NCBI GenBank assembly: GCA_003254885.1
Contig: QANT01006042.1
Coordinates: forward strand, 1 to 21,410
Direction of reading: 5' to 3'
Origin: Purshia tridentata
Taxonomy: Eukaryota; Streptophyta; Magnoliopsida; Rosales; Rosaceae
Length of the DNA stretch: 21,410 nt
Shown: positions 1 to 7,673 of the stretch, piece by piece
Position numbering within the stretch: position 1 is the stretch's first letter
Layout: every line of letters begins with the position of its first letter
Notes under the pieces: model-generated
The model's input: the letters and a program-made list of their open reading frames with translations, nothing else
Database searches by the model: none
What the model was told of the DNA's origin: nothing
Program-made: the position numbers and the translations under genes

Positions 1-1084
1 AAAGGATTTTATAGTTGTTGGTTTAATGATTTCCCCGTTTTGGAAAGGTTATATGTTTTATGGGTAAAAAAGAATTTATGGAAAAAGGATTTTCAAACCA
101 CCCTTCGCAGTACCCTTCAGATGATCAGCTTTCATAGGTCTTTGGGACCCATCACGGCACACACATAGGCTTTGGGCCGTGTGTCGGGATGCTTTGCCCT
201 TTGGGGGCGGCCCTGCGTGCACGTACGGCAGGATATTGGCCCTGCATGTGTATGACAGACCCTGGCTCTGCACATGTACGGCAGGATATTGGCCCTGCAT
301 GCGTACGGCAGGTTGTAGGCCCTGCGCATGTACGGCAGGATTATGGGCCCTGCATGCGTACGGCAGGTCGTGGGCCCTGCGCATGTACGGCAGGTTCGGT
401 GGGTAACTGTTGGGTGAGAGATTTTCCTTATCAAAGCAGTTTACAAAATAATTTTTGGCCGATACAAAATTTCAGTTCTTATTTAATATTTTGAGAGTTT
501 GACCAATTTTATCAATTTATCAGAGTTTTCAAAATGGACTTCCGATGCGGACTTTTAAGACAGAGTTTTCAGTGAATTTTATGAAAGTTATTTTAAACTG
601 GGGGTTTTCAAGGAAAGTTTGCGAAATTTTAAGGAATTTGAAAGTAAAATGTTTATTTTGGTTTATGTCTACTCACTGAGTTATCTTATTAGTTTTCTCC
701 TTTGTCGTTTTAAATTTTCCCCCAGGTGGTAGCGGTGAAGCGGTCGGGCCAAAGACGTCGAGGAAATCTAGCGAGCTTAGTGGTTTTTTTGTAGGCACTT
801 AGTTATTTTTGTAAGCTTTATTTTTCCTAGCGAAGTTTTGTAGCCAACCTTAATAACTCTCGAATGCTTAATTAGTTGGATTGAATTTGTTGGGTCAGAG
901 ACCCATTTTGGTTGTGGTAGAGGAGCTGTGGAGCTTAGAAGTGCATTTGCAGGTCTCGTGGAGAAAAAGGGTTCGTCCAATTTCAGGGGAGGTTCTGCCG
1001 AAATTTCGGTAGGATTTTCCTTGATATTGGATGCCCGCAGGATCACTCCGGGTTCCAGGGTGGAATTCGGGGAGGGTCCTGTCA
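1..1084 (+). mobile_element. LTR A: right-hand part of a Ty3/Gypsy-type LTR, cut by the window start
   Basis: This stretch matches the right part of LTR C (about 18540-19901) in the same orientation. Both hold the core at 136-180 (TCTTTGGGACCCATCACGG and the following CACACACATAGGC), a seven-unit repeat beside it, and the segment CAGAGTTTTCAGTGAATTTT near 561. A box pair, ACTCACTGAGTT (670-681) and CCCCCAGGTGG (719-729), recurs in LTR B. The end is placed at 1084 because it finishes in GGGTCCTGTCA, matching the end of LTR B (GGTCCTGTCA), and helicase coding sequence begins immediately afterwards. Being followed at once by Helitron DNA, it is the right edge of an inserted element or a solo LTR. 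The left end and target duplication lie outside the window. The short open frames in it read through repeats and are not credible genes. Assignment to Ty3/Gypsy is inferred from its relatives B and C. Confidence 0.72.
212..394 (+). repeat. Seven-unit tandem repeat of about 27 bp, each unit a potential hairpin (LTR A)
   Basis: Seven units each begin CCTGC (one begins TCTGC). Most end in a GCAGG-like box about 9-10 bases later, so they can fold as a CCTGC/GCAGG hairpin; the second has degenerated to ACAGA. Alternate units carry GCATGCGTAC and GCGCATGTAC variants, giving a higher-order period of about 54 bp. LTR C has the same seven-unit array at 18745-18926. The array makes several frames spuriously open. 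Confidence 0.85.
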
Positions 1085-1793
1085 AAGAGAACGAGCCATT
1101 ATTACACCTAGGAATTCTACTGTTACAGAAATAAATAATTATGCCATAGATTTATTACCTGGAAAAGGACGCACTTATTTGAGTTCAGATTCTTTATGTT
1201 CATCATCTGGGAATTTTGAAAATCTTTCTATAATGTATCCTACAGAATTTCTTAACCAGCTTGAATTCAATGGTTTGCCTCCACATAGCCTCAATTTAAA
1301 AATTGGCATGCCCATTATGTTGTTAAGAAATTTAAATCAATCTTCAGGATTATGTAATGGAACAAGATTAGTCATCACTCAAATGGTTGACAAAGTTATT
1401 GAGGCAAAAATACTCACTGGTAGCAACATTGGCCACAAAGTATTTATTCCCAGAATTATGCTTTCAGCAACAGAAAAGAAATGGCCTTTTATTTTTAAAA
1501 GACGTCAATTCCCAATCAGACCATGCTATGCAATGACAATAAATAAAAGTCAGGGTCAATCTCTAAAAAGAGTCGGATGATATCTTCCTCAACCTGTTTT
1601 TACCCATGGACAACTTTATGTTGCATTGTCTCGAATTACATCAAGGGAAGGGCTCAAAATAATCATTGATAATAATGGAGAAATGCCAAATAAATACACT
1701 AAAAACATAGTGTATAAAGATGTTCTTCAAAATTTGCTTACAGGTTTAAGCTACTATACATGCATAATCAAACATTACTATAATTTTTTATAA
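1085..1793 (+). pseudogene. PIF1-like Helitron helicase, C-terminal part, disrupted
   Basis: The reading frame containing 1089-1091 (GAA) gives ERAIITPRNSTV, then YLSSDS, GMPIMLLRNL, INKSQGQSLKRVG, YLPQPVF and YVALSR. These are the C-terminal helicase blocks of plant Helitron PIF1-type proteins, which unwind DNA during rolling-circle transposition. The SQGQ and YVALSR blocks correspond to the conserved C-terminal helicase motifs. The frame has one internal TGA at 1578-1580, where relatives have an Ile or Val codon between KRVG and YLPQ. It then stays open to TAA at 1791-1793. The N-terminal helicase motifs, including Walker A, and the Rep domain are missing because LTR A is joined at 1084/1085. 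The frame is otherwise well preserved, so the stop looks like a late point change. There is no credible start codon within the fragment. Confidence 0.88.
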
Positions 1794-1863
1794 ATGCTGT
1801 CATTTAGATGCATTAATACATTTTTATACTAACAAAAAATATTTTATATTTTCAAATGTGCAG

Positions 1864-2011
1864 GACAATGAGCATAGTTCCAATCCACGCTTTAAGACCA
1901 TTTCAGTGCAACAAAAAAATTAGAATCCATATATGCAAAATGTGGTGACCAAAGGCTTTTCAATCTGATGATGAATTTTGTGCTTTACATTGTATACTGG
2001 TTGACGCAATG
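1864..2011 (+). pseudogene. RPA70/OB-fold-like first exon (Helitron-associated), with in-frame stop
   Basis: After a possible acceptor (GTGCAG ending at 1863), an ATG at 1868 opens a frame reading MSIVPIHALRPFQCNKK, then IRIHICKMW, a TGA, PKAFQSDDEF and LHCILVDAM. The pattern of a basic beta strand ending in R/K-M-W, followed by an ILVD strand, is that of the first OB fold in plant RPA 70-kDa-like (DUF223-type) proteins. These proteins bind single-stranded DNA and are common passengers or components of plant Helitrons. The stop replaces a position that is usually basic, so CGA or AGA to TGA is the simplest explanation. A donor-like G|GTAACA ends the exon at 2011. It lies only 70 bp after the helicase stop, in the same orientation. 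Later exons are too decayed for me to join with confidence. Confidence 0.6.
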
Positions 2012-3620
2012 GTAACAAAACTATTCCCTTGAATTATTTTGTTGTTCTTATTGTTGATATTAATACATTTCTTAAAAAAAACAGCTCTTATGTGGATACC
2101 TTTGTTTCAAAAACACATCTTTACCATAAGAGATTAAAGTTTACTTCAGTCTCCCACTATAACCAAACAGGTAATCAAAATTTGCTTGAGTTTCAGAGTG
2201 AGTAGCAAAAAAAGTTTCCCAACAAATAAGGAACTAATATTTGAATCATCCAAATCTGTTAAAATATCACATAGCTATTACCAAAATGGATAATTTGGTT
2301 GAACAATTAAAACAACTATTGTTAAATTTGTTTTATGAGAGTGATTGTAATTTCCTTTTATTATATATTCTTCCAGATTCATGGTCCTCTTTCTACCATT
2401 TGAACTTTAAGTAAACTGTTATCCATGCATTTGAAGACATGTGAGGTTTGTGTTCTTATGTAACCTTATTTTTGTTCTTTTTAGTGTATCTATTTTAATT
2501 TTATATCCTATATTTACATTGCAATGATATGATTATGTAGATTTCTTATGACATTTTTTAAGCTATACTGGTTCATCGCGATCATATCAAAGATATCCTT
2601 TAGGAACTCCAGGATATTGTATACTTCACCAAGGCACACTCTCTTTCTCTCACACACACACACTCTCTCTCTCTCTCACTCTCTCTCTCACACACACACA
2701 CATTTATATATTTTCATGTCATCATACTTCTTATACCATCTTCAACAAGTCATAATCTATTCTGTCATTAATTTTGAATTTTTCATCCATATAGGTTTCT
2801 TATCAATTTGCCATGTTGACAAAGAGGACTCTAACTATAATGTCAATTCAATGTCAGCAATGGACAGGTGCTCAAAAATGGACTCTAACCTACCGACAAA
2901 ATTGATATTAATTTTTGTAGCTGCTACTTATTTTCTGTTAAATAGTTTGTACTTTTTCTTCCCTTGCATTTTGTCCTAATATGATACAACTAAACCTTCT
3001 TAGTTTAGTTTAACATCTTTCTTTGTTTATACTAATATATCTGACAACATTTTGCTCTGTTTGAATTTCTCTGGGTTGCTTTTGTGCTAGGTGATTGCGA
3101 TCCTTTGTACACATTTGCGTTCATTTTTCTGGATTTAGATTTACACTCTCTATCCCCAACAAGGTCTTAGGCAAAGAGGTCCGTTTGAACAACATTTGAT
3201 AAACATTTGATAAAAATTTGATACAATTTTTCAGTTTTGAACCTCAAGATTTTTGCTATTAAAGTTTTATTTGTTTTAATACAAACTCTCCACAGCTTGA
3301 CCATTTAGTGAATTTGCTACTAGAATTAGCAATATTGTTGCCTTTTATTATTTGACAAAAATAGAACAAACCAAATTACTCAAATTGATGATTCAATTTT
3401 CTAACACGCTAATCACATTGTCAACTGCAAGTAAACAAAAATTTATTCACTGGGTATTTTTCTGTTCACATTTTCAGTCCCTGCCAAACAATAACCAGAT
3501 TCCTGGGCCTCAGATTTTCCCATGTTTCATGATCCAATTGTAGTCTGAAACCCTGGATTTTGTCTCACTGAACATGCTAAATGTCTCATTATTACTTCTT
3601 TTCCCCGATGAGCTGCTTTG
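2012..3620 (+). other. Helitron interior without a confident gene
   Basis: The stretch is AT-rich with many stops in all frames, consistent with decayed introns or captured non-coding DNA. A CT/CA microsatellite at 2641-2702 creates the only long open frame (2548-2979), a Ser/His/Thr/Leu-rich translation I do not regard as a gene. A short piece at 2085-2165 (reading SYVDTFVSKTHLYHKRLKF, then GT at the end) might be a decayed RPA exon, but the match is too weak to call. Confidence 0.5.
2641..2702 (+). repeat. Compound (CT)n/(CA)n microsatellite
   Basis: Alternating CTCTCT and CACACA runs fill these positions. They explain the Ser/Leu/His/Thr-rich open frame across the region. Confidence 0.95.
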
Positions 3621-3701
3621 AACAATGATAAACTACCAGATGGAGTCTGCTTCTATAACATTTATGGAACATCATTTGATACACCTTTTGATGTTTGGTA
3701 T
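3621..3701 (+). pseudogene. Exon-sized fragment resembling a plant LCAT-like acyltransferase/phospholipase
   Basis: The frame from 3621 reads NNDKLPDGVCFYNIYGTS, then FDTPFDVWY, and is followed at 3702 by a GTAAGA donor-like site. From memory of the family, plant lecithin:cholesterol acyltransferase-like proteins (the LCAT4/PSAT-type alpha/beta hydrolases) have a segment of the form LP.gVkFYNIYGT...TP.dVCYG just before the His-containing catalytic region. The Trp here would replace the Cys of DVCY. Only about 27 codons are recognisable; upstream the frame meets a stop (TGA at 3610-3612). No serine nucleophile (GHSMGG) or later catalytic exon was found nearby. Its position inside the Helitron, in the same orientation, suggests a captured gene fragment. 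The match is short and was made without a database search. Confidence 0.5.
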
Positions 3702-4010
3702 GTAAGACATTTGTTGGATCAATGAATTTAGAATACTTTTCCAATCAAATTATGCAATTGTTAAGTTCGTAAGTGCATCTGACACATATATTGCTAATAC
3801 AACTACAGTTTCAAGATCTGTTTGGATGATAAAATTCTCAATTAATTGCTTACAAAGGATATGATTTTGCATGTAAGTTTGATCACTCAATGAGGCAATT
3901 TTTCTCTTTGCACCACCACATCATTTCAGACTCAATATACCGGTGGTATATTATCTAATCAACGCAGCTTACTTTTCCTTTTCTCCTTCAAATTCTGTTT
4001 TCCCTTGCAG

Positions 4011-4088
4011 ATTGTTGACAAAATATCTATGTCCAATAAAACACACAAAACTATACAGTTTGTTGACACAACTATTCAAAACTTAACT
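4011..4088 (+). pseudogene. Exon-like segment with intact splice borders, possibly OB-fold/RPA-derived
   Basis: A pyrimidine-rich tract ending in TTTTCCCTTGCAG (acceptor AG at 4009-4010) precedes exactly 26 codons, and GTAAGT follows at 4089. The translation begins IVDKISMSNKTHKTIQFVD. The shape I-V-x-K-I-S, a basic turn, then an IQFVD strand resembles an OB-fold strand pair of RPA-like proteins seen in Helitrons, which would fit the exon at 1864-2011. The similarity is weak, and a captured host exon is equally possible. The canonical splice borders on both sides are the strongest evidence that this was once an exon. Confidence 0.4.
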
Positions 4089-4170
4089 GTAAGTACATCT
4101 CAAAAACTTCTACACTACAAAGTCCTATTCAATTTCTTTTTGATTTACATTCTAATGCTTTGTACTATAG

Positions 4171-4431
4171 ATGAAAGAAAGGATGAGATTATGCAACATG
4201 GTTGTTCAAACTGGAGGAAAAATGTTGTTCCTTTTGATAATACCATATATAAGTACCTTCAGGTAGTGTAACTATTTGATTATGCAGACTTAAGCTCATG
4301 ATGTCGTCTTGGCGATATTACACAACTTCTTCCAAACTACATCTTATGATATCCTCTTCTATTTTGTGCAGGACAAGACACCTCTGGTGTATGAACCTAT
4401 TTATGGTGATGAGCAAGCAAGGTTCAAATCA
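4171..4431 (+). other. Two further exon-like pieces of unknown origin
   Basis: After a CTATAG acceptor-like site, 4171-4262 is open in more than one frame. One frame, which is the same frame as the exon at 4011, reads GCSNWRKNVVPFDNTIYKYL and ends at CAG|GTAGTG. A second piece starts after TGTGCAG at 4372 and reads DKTPLVYEPIYGDEQARFK. I do not recognise either as a known family. The borders and composition suggest captured exons rather than random DNA, but the phase between pieces is uncertain. Confidence 0.3.
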
Positions 4432-4493
4432 AATAATTTTTTCTTTTTCCCATTCCCTTACAACTTTAGCACGAAAAAGTCTAATCTAACATT

Positions 4494-4837
4494 GATATTG
4501 CTGTTTACAGATATTTAGCCATAAGAAACAAATTAAGATCATGCAAAATATGACAAAAGAATAGTATCTACCCCCACTAAGAACGTAAGACTGCATACAT
4601 CTTTTTGGTGAAGTAAAAGACTTTTGGACAATCTATATTAGAGTTGCTTTGATTTTTTTTTTTTTTTTGAGATATTGCTGTTTACAGATATTTAGCCATA
4701 AGAAAGAAATTAAGATCATGCAAAATATGACAAAAGAATAGTATCTACCCCCACTAAGAACATAAGACTGCATACATCTTTTTGGTGAAGTAAAAGACTT
4801 TTGCATAATCTATATTAGACTTGCTTTGATTTTTTTG
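4494..4837 (+). repeat. Tandem duplication, two copies of about 177 bp
   Basis: Copy 1 (4494-4670) begins GATATTGCTGTTTACAG and ends in a T-run. Copy 2 (4671-4837) repeats it almost exactly, including TAGTATCTACCCCCACTAAG. Only a few substitutions (for example GAACGTAAG to GAACATAAG) and a different poly-T length separate them by eye, so the duplication is recent relative to the surrounding decay. No coding potential is evident. Confidence 0.93.
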
Positions 4838-5105
4838 TTTTTTTGGTTCTTTGTATCTGACATGAAACCCCAAATAAAAAATAAAAAAAAGAACAAAAGG
4901 CAATTAGAGACTCTCTAAATGAACACTAACTCAAAGAAAAACATGGTTTTCAACTTTGTGCAATATGTTCTAGGCAAGATGACCACTGCTCTTTGAACAC
5001 CCTAATGTTCAAGATATTTCTTTTATTAAATTCATCTCTGAGAAATGATTTGGGTGATTTTTTTTAAAGCCCATTTTAGAAAATTTGATATTTATCCGGC
5101 CCATG

Positions 5106-5241
5106 CGCTACAGTGAATTACTGTAGCGACACACTTTTAAAAAAATCCGTTTCTACAGTAACGGCGACCTTCAAAATTGGACCTATTTCTAATTATTCCT
5201 TTAAAAAATCCATTACTACAGTAATGGCGCTACTGTAGCGC
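5106..5241. repeat. Cluster of four short perfect or near-perfect palindromes
   Basis: CGCTACAGT-GAATT-ACTGTAGCG at 5106-5128 has perfect 9-bp arms. The palindrome at 5147-5164 (CCGTTTCT-AC-AGTAACGG) has 7 of 8 arm pairs. CCATTACT-AC-AGTAATGG at 5210-5227 has perfect 8-bp arms. GCGCTAC-T-GTAGCGC at 5227-5241 has perfect 7-bp arms and shares one base with its neighbour. All are built around CTACAGT/ACTGTAG. They could be inner parts of a foldback or MITE-type element, but I could not define its ends. Confidence 0.8.
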
Positions 5242-5259
5242 ACTCTAGTATATTTGAAA

Positions 5260-5690
5260 ATTGTTATTGTTAGACAGTAACAATTCTTACTTTACAACAA
5301 AATTAAAAAATAAGGCAATTTATATAAATTTTACCTTTTTTGGTGTGAACACATAAAAACCACATTCTGAATCAAATTAAAAAATTGGCACTTTTTATTA
5401 GAGGACAATCATGCATTTTTATTGTTATTATCAAACATTAATAATCACTTTATTATTATTGTTTGATAATATCAATCATCTTATTATTGACAGTAGTAAT
5501 GTTGACATTAACAATCACTTTATTGTTGATAGTAGCAATCATCTTATTGTTAACAGTAGCAATTAGGTATTGTCACTGTCTGACAGTAGCAATCACATTA
5601 TTGTTACTGTCAGACAGTAGCAATTACCTTATTGTTACTGTTTGACAGTAACAATCAGATATTGTTATTCTTTTACATTAACAATAGCTT
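5260..5690. repeat. Array of degenerate hairpin units (ATTGTTACTGTC/GACAGTAGCAAT type)
   Basis: About nine units of roughly 24-38 bp run from 5417 to 5690, with an isolated copy at 5260-5285. The best-preserved unit, near 5594-5625, reads ATTGTTACTGTCAGACAG followed by TAGCAAT: two almost perfect inverted arms meeting at TCAGA. Other units vary at the centre (GTCTGAC, GTTTGAC, GTTAAC, GTTGAT). Because arms and unit orientation are symmetric, the array reads nearly the same on both strands. The open frame over it (5463-5645, rich in Ile/Leu/Thr/Val) is an artefact of the repeat. Confidence 0.85.
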
Positions 5691-6635
5691 AATATTGTTT
5701 TAGCCCATGCCTTCATCACGCAGGAGTCATTCACTGCAAACAAGAATCAAACCAACTTGGGTTAACTTTTGTAAAACATAGAAAGGAACTTATGCAAAGA
5801 ATTGTCAATCTAGTGTGGTATATCAATTGACCATCTTTCCTTTCCAAATTGTCATAAGTATACCAAAAGTTTAGTTACACAACATGAATATCCAAATTAT
5901 ACGCAACACAAACACCCAATATACGTGCCAACAAGACAAAAATCTTCTCACACAATATCATAAAATGCTTTGCTGAAGTTGCATCATATTCTCTCTAAGT
6001 GCAGATAGAGGTACAAAGATTTTGCATATTCTTTCTCATTAACTGATGCGGCAGCTTTAGTGACACTACCACATCAAGTAATGAAAATATACTAGCAATG
6101 CCTCGTACCATGTAAAAGGGGTGGGTGATAGCGTGGCAAACCAATCTTATCTTAGGAAGCCATTTTTATGTTTAATGTGGAAGAATTTAAAAAAAAAAAA
6201 AAAAACAACTACAAGCCAGTCTGTTATAGATTATTCGCTTTTAAATATGCAATAGATGTTCAAACCCAACACATGATGATCGATCAACTAGGAAGGAAAC
6301 ACTTGATATTTTATGAATTCACACCCCAATCAAATTCAAAGATAAACCAAATGTGACAATTCCATTGTGTCCTACTTATATCACAAATAGTTGCTGCTTG
6401 TAAATTGTAATTAGCAGAACAATTCATGGAGTTAAGAGTAGTTATACCGCTAATACAGAGAATTTTATCAACATCCAACTCATTCCAAAACATATATAAC
6501 CCACAATCATTTTATCATAAATCAAACACCCACAACAGTAATCACACCCAAATCGAAGACCTCCAAGAAAATTAAAACATTCAATGACAAATATACAAAT
6601 TAATAGCCATTCAACCAACTAGAAACCATAATCAT
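5691..6635. other. AT-rich Helitron interior, no gene seen
   Basis: Stops occur in all frames. Short open frames near 6168-6356 (plus) and 6311-6493 (minus) show no recognisable domain or splice pattern, and the first begins next to a 17-base A-run (6189-6205). I see no repeat structure beyond simple A/T runs. Confidence 0.5.
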
Positions 6636-7023
6636 AAAGAAGAGGATGAGTTAGGTATTGCCGATCAGACTCAAAACAGCAACTCGACGATGGCAGTGAA
6701 GCCACTGAACCTGGTTGCTCCGAGATTGGCGTCGCAACGCCGTCCAAACACCATCGCTCAACCTCCAAGCCGGCCTGAGACGACACAGATCGAGGAGGAG
6801 GGGTGGCTGGGCACAGGGCCGGTCTGACGATTTAGGAGGCCCTAGCCAATAAAGAAGAGGATGAGTTAGGTATTGCTGATCAGACTCAAAATAGTAGCTC
6901 TACGGTGGCAGCGAAGCCATTGAACCTGGTTGCTTCGAGATCGGAGTCGCAACGCCGTCCAAGCACCATCACTCAACCTCCAAGCCGGCGTGAGACGACA
7001 CAGATCGAGGAGGGGTGGATGGG
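6636..7023 (+). repeat. Tandem duplication, two copies of about 175 bp offset by 215 bp
   Basis: Copy 1 (6636-6811) and copy 2 (6851-7023) both begin AAAGAAGAGGATGAGTTAGG. They continue through CTGAACCTGGTTGCT/TTGAACCTGGTTGCT and CAACGCCGTCCAA to GAGACGACACAGATCGAGG. About 15-20 differences are visible, so this duplication is older than the one at 4494-4837. The spacer (6812-6850) carries CAGGGCCGGTCTGACG and GGAGGCCCTAGCC, which resemble hAT-like terminal sequence. The long frame 6905-7189 on the plus strand and its minus shadow are purine-rich and have no domain. Read on the minus strand, the CT-rich stretch 7020-7100 followed by a short frame looks like a captured 5' UTR and first exon, but I cannot name the gene. 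Confidence 0.85.
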
Positions 7024-7640
7024 TGTGAGTGAGGAGAGAGAAATGAGAGAGGGAGAAGGAGAGAAACAGAGAGGAAGAGTGACAGACGGAGAAAGTGATA
7101 AAGACGGTAAAAAGGACCGGTTAGGTATAAGTTGGGCCTCATGCAAAACAAGAAAAAAGACAGGGGTCTTAAAGGTAGAGGGAGTCTAAATCTGGGTCTT
7201 ATAATCATTTACTTAAATGATTTTACCTTTATTCTAATTTTTTTTAAAGAATTACGACATATTAATCTTCTTCATACCTTGTTTGACACTCTGCAGATTT
7301 GTTGAATGAGTTGCAAGAACATTTTTTCTGCAAAAGGAAAAAAGGAATAGAAGCCCCCTGCCCAACACAGTCAAGAAGAGAAAAAGTTGAGAAGCTAAAG
7401 AATATTCAGGAAAAAACCCCTGCAATCAATTACCCCACCTGTGAATATCCATTAAACAACTAATCTTCAAATTAGTATGACTTAATTATTATGACATACA
7501 ATTGTCCCACCAACATTTTTTTGAATTCTGGTTGATTATAACATGTTATTAATTTACCTTCTGTAAATTAAATTTTGTAAACAAAACATTGACATTTCTA
7601 TATATATGTAAATAGCATTATCTTTCTTATTCATTTATTA
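7024..7640. other. Helitron 3' region before the terminus, no gene seen
   Basis: A purine-rich tract at 7024-7110 is followed by AT-rich DNA with no domain-bearing frame. The segment near 7110-7205 (GGACCGG, TTGGGCCTCAT, CTAAATCTGGGTCTTAT) looks like the other end of the hAT-like fragment suspected at 6816, but the terminal repeats cannot be matched exactly. Confidence 0.4.
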
Positions 7641-7643
7641 GCA

Positions 7644-7673
7644 CCCGCAGCATCACGCGGGCATTTTTCCTAG
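7644..7673 (+). mobile_element. Helitron 3' terminus: GC hairpin then CTAG
   Basis: CCCGC (7644-7648), an 8-base loop, and GCGGG (7657-7661) form the subterminal hairpin. Eight bases later the element ends in CTAG (7670-7673), followed by T. This is the usual Helitron 3' end (hairpin plus CTRR, with insertion between A and T). The preceding stretch is AT-rich, as is common. The orientation agrees with the helicase and RPA-like pieces upstream. Confidence 0.8.

Larger units (their letters stand above)
1085..7673 (+). mobile_element. Helitron remnant with 3' terminus; 5' part lost to LTR A or outside the window
   Basis: The element is recognised by three things in the same orientation: the C-terminal part of a PIF1-type Helitron helicase (1085-1793), an RPA/OB-like exon just downstream (1864-2011), and a canonical 3' terminus. 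That terminus is a short GC hairpin about 9 bases before CTAG, followed by a T in the flank. Plant autonomous Helitrons encode a Rep/helicase and often RPA-like proteins, and they capture host gene pieces. An LCAT-like exon (3621-3701) may be such a piece. The Rep domain and the 5' TC end are not visible. That 1085-7673 is one single element is an inference from the matching orientation of gene and end. Other small elements may be nested in it, notably around 5100-5700 and 6636-7200. Confidence 0.65.

Noticed and set aside
76..494. Overlapping open frames on both strands rich in Cys, Arg, Gly and Pro
   Set aside because: They all read through the 27-bp GC-rich tandem repeat. Four frames are open at once, the translations are the repeat itself, and the same array in LTR C also gives such frames.
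2548..2979. 143-codon plus-strand frame
   Set aside because: It is held open by the CT/CA microsatellite; no domain, no splice logic and no codon pattern supports it.
6905..7208. Opposing frames of 94 and 79 codons
   Set aside because: Purine-rich strand bias and the tandem duplication explain them; one starts within copy 2 of the duplication and no domain is visible.
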